Below are positions 5,026-6,013 of a stretch of DNA of 6,013 nucleotides, piece by piece (the stretch's first letter is position 1; every line of letters begins with the position of its first letter). Source of the DNA: JAIBBV01 sp044347745 (GTDB lineage: Bacteria > Bdellovibrionota_C > UBA2361 > JAFLCA01); assembly GCA_044347745.1 (NCBI GenBank), contig JBIKUD010000090.1:1-6013 (forward strand), written 5' to 3'. Both the position numbers and the translations under genes were made by a program. The notes below the pieces were generated by a model. The model saw only the letters and a program-made list of their open reading frames with translations. It was not told where the DNA came from and did not search any database.

Positions 5026-5895
5026 ATGCAAAAATTTGCTGTTTTGTTGCTGTCTTGCCTACTCACAGCTGGCACTGCCCTGGCCTGTCCCACTATTGAT
5101 GGACTTATAGATTACAACTGCGATCAGCAGCTAAAAATTGCTTTTGTTGGCGACAGTTTTGTGGCTGGCGTTGGAGACGGACCCAAAGATTTGGTTTTGG
5201 GAAATGGGTACGTTAAGCGTTTTCGTGAGCGTTATCCCTCAGCAGTAATGGCTACTTACGGCGTGCCAGGGGTAGTAAGCGGGAAATTACTTGAAAAATT
5301 AAAGAAGCGCGTACCCAAAATGAATAATTTGTCTGATGAGCTCAACATTCGTAATGCAGATGTGATTGTCGTTGATGTGGGCAGAAACGATTATTTTGAG
5401 AACAGCTCTCCTGGTGAAACTGTTAAAAACCTTTTTCGAATTGAAAAGTATTTGCGCGAAACACTAAGTAAAAATGGAAATATAGCGCCCAAGATATTCT
5501 TCAGCACGCTAGCGCCCACAACGCGGGCATTTCAGCGTTTTTTCATCTCTTCGGTAAACACCACCATGCTTAAATATAAGTCGAGCCTGGCGGTGTATAT
5601 TCGCCCAGATAAATACGTGAAAGAGTCCTTCATTTCAAAAGATGGCATTCACCCAAAGCCAGAGGGCTACACCAAAATGGCTGATCTAATTCAGGCATAC
5701 ATTAGTGGTAAAGGTGCTCTTTTGATGCTGAAGAGCCGTAAAGACCTTGATGGTGACGGCATTTATGATCTTTTTGAATCTCCGAAATTTGGCGTCAGCG
5801 CCTCAATGTTCGATACAGATGGGGATGGATTTGGTGATGGCGAAGAGATTTTTAGTTTTTTCACTAATCCCGTAGATGCGCTTAGTCACCCATAA
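5026..5895 (+). CDS. Secreted SGNH/GDSL hydrolase with thrombospondin-type-3-like tail
   Basis: The 289-residue protein has a signal peptide (MQKFAVLLLSCLLTAGTALA) with an ALA site before Cys21; the lipobox is not canonical because Ala, not Leu, is at -3, so cleavage by signal peptidase I is more likely than lipidation. The SGNH blocks are all present: IAFVGDSFVAGVGD with Ser44 in GDS, Gly82 in VPG, GRND with Asn121, and DGIH with Asp206 and His209. This fold covers esterases, lipases, acyl-thioesterases and carbohydrate deacetylases; the substrate is unknown. After the enzyme come two Asp-rich motifs, DLDGDGIYD (240-248) and DTDGDGFGDGEE (263-274), ending TNPVDALSHP. They resemble calcium-binding thrombospondin type 3 repeats. 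The next gene begins 24 nt downstream on the same strand, suggesting an operon. Confidence 0.88.
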   Translation: MQKFAVLLLSCLLTAGTALACPTIDGLIDYNCDQQLKIAFVGDSFVAGVGDGPKDLVLGNGYVKRFRERYPSAVMATYGVPGVVSGKLLEKLKKRVPKMNNLSDELNIRNADVIVVDVGRNDYFENSSPGETVKNLFRIEKYLRETLSKNGNIAPKIFFSTLAPTTRAFQRFFISSVNTTMLKYKSSLAVYIRPDKYVKESFISKDGIHPKPEGYTKMADLIQAYISGKGALLMLKSRKDLDGDGIYDLFESPKFGVSASMFDTDGDGFGDGEEIFSFFTNPVDALSHP

Positions 5896-5919
5896 TTACT
5901 GCCTCACAAAGACATCACC

Positions 5920-6013
5920 ATGAAAGCCAAGATTGCACTTGTCCTGTTTGGGCTACTCATGGGCCTTTTTGCAAGCGAAGTAGCTCTCCGCATTATAAAA
6001 GCGGCCCCCAAAG
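5920..6013 (+). CDS. Membrane-anchored protein N-terminus, probably SGNH-type (partial)
   Basis: The first 31 codons are visible and the frame runs off the right edge. The protein begins MKAKIALVLFGLLMGLFAS and continues EVALRIIKAAPK. A hydrophobic segment followed by an E-x-A-L-R motif is typical of the N-terminal membrane anchor of many bacterial SGNH/GDSL hydrolases and related acyl-group enzymes, but the catalytic part lies outside the window. Start choice is uncertain: no clear Shine-Dalgarno sequence precedes the ATG, which may rely on translational coupling to the gene ending at 5895. An SGNH role is an inference from the anchor motif and the neighbour. Confidence 0.6.
   Translation, partial: MKAKIALVLFGLLMGLFASEVALRIIKAAPK

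Noticed and set aside
5084..5090. SGNH hydrolase as a lipoprotein through Cys21
   Set aside because: The residues before the Cys are A-L-A rather than L-x-[AG], which fits signal peptidase I better; lipidation cannot be fully excluded.

Overview
The window looks like chromosomal DNA of an uncultured-type Gram-negative bacterium with moderate GC. The Gram-negative call rests on two lipoproteins whose lipobox cysteine is not followed by Asp (the usual outer-membrane sorting pattern), one of them with a twin-arginine signal, and on a divergent Mur-ligase-like start that resembles the murein tripeptide ligase Mpl. No tRNA, rRNA, CRISPR array, transposase or phage gene is visible. I cannot place the organism more precisely; a delta-proteobacterial or Bdellovibrionota-like lineage is only a guess.

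Layout. 1-101 (minus): start of a Mur ligase (mpl/murC-like), cut by the window edge. 102-350: divergent intergenic region with small palindromes. 351-1421 (plus): lipoprotein alpha/beta-hydrolase with a complete Ser-Asp-His triad. 1422-1964: 543 nt without a convincing gene. It holds two foldback repeat elements, A (about 1539-1720) and B (about 1765-1923), whose arms carry CGCAG-type units phased every 10 nt and which share a perfect 26-nt direct repeat. 1965-3263 (minus): Tat-exported lipoprotein of the C45/AAT autoproteolytic Ntn-hydrolase family. 3264-3435: divergent promoter region. 3436-4569 (plus): secreted protein of unknown family with six cysteines. 4570-5025: intergenic, with an inverted-repeat element (4661-4889), a 59-nt hairpin (4845-4903) and a candidate -35 box. 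5026-5895 (plus): secreted SGNH/GDSL hydrolase with a thrombospondin-type-3-like Asp-rich tail. 5920-6013 (plus): start of a membrane-anchored protein, probably another SGNH-type enzyme, cut by the window edge.

The four complete genes all encode exported proteins, and three have intact catalytic motifs of three unrelated hydrolase/acyltransferase folds. This suggests an envelope-facing region for ester or amide turnover, but no pathway can be read from the sequence. Only the last two genes (24 nt apart, same strand) look co-transcribed; the others have their own intergenic regions.

The least explained part is non-coding: three foldback elements of at least two families. The 4661-4889 element is built from two inverted, diverged units, each with two mini-hairpins whose triloops read GAA or GCA on the strand of that unit.
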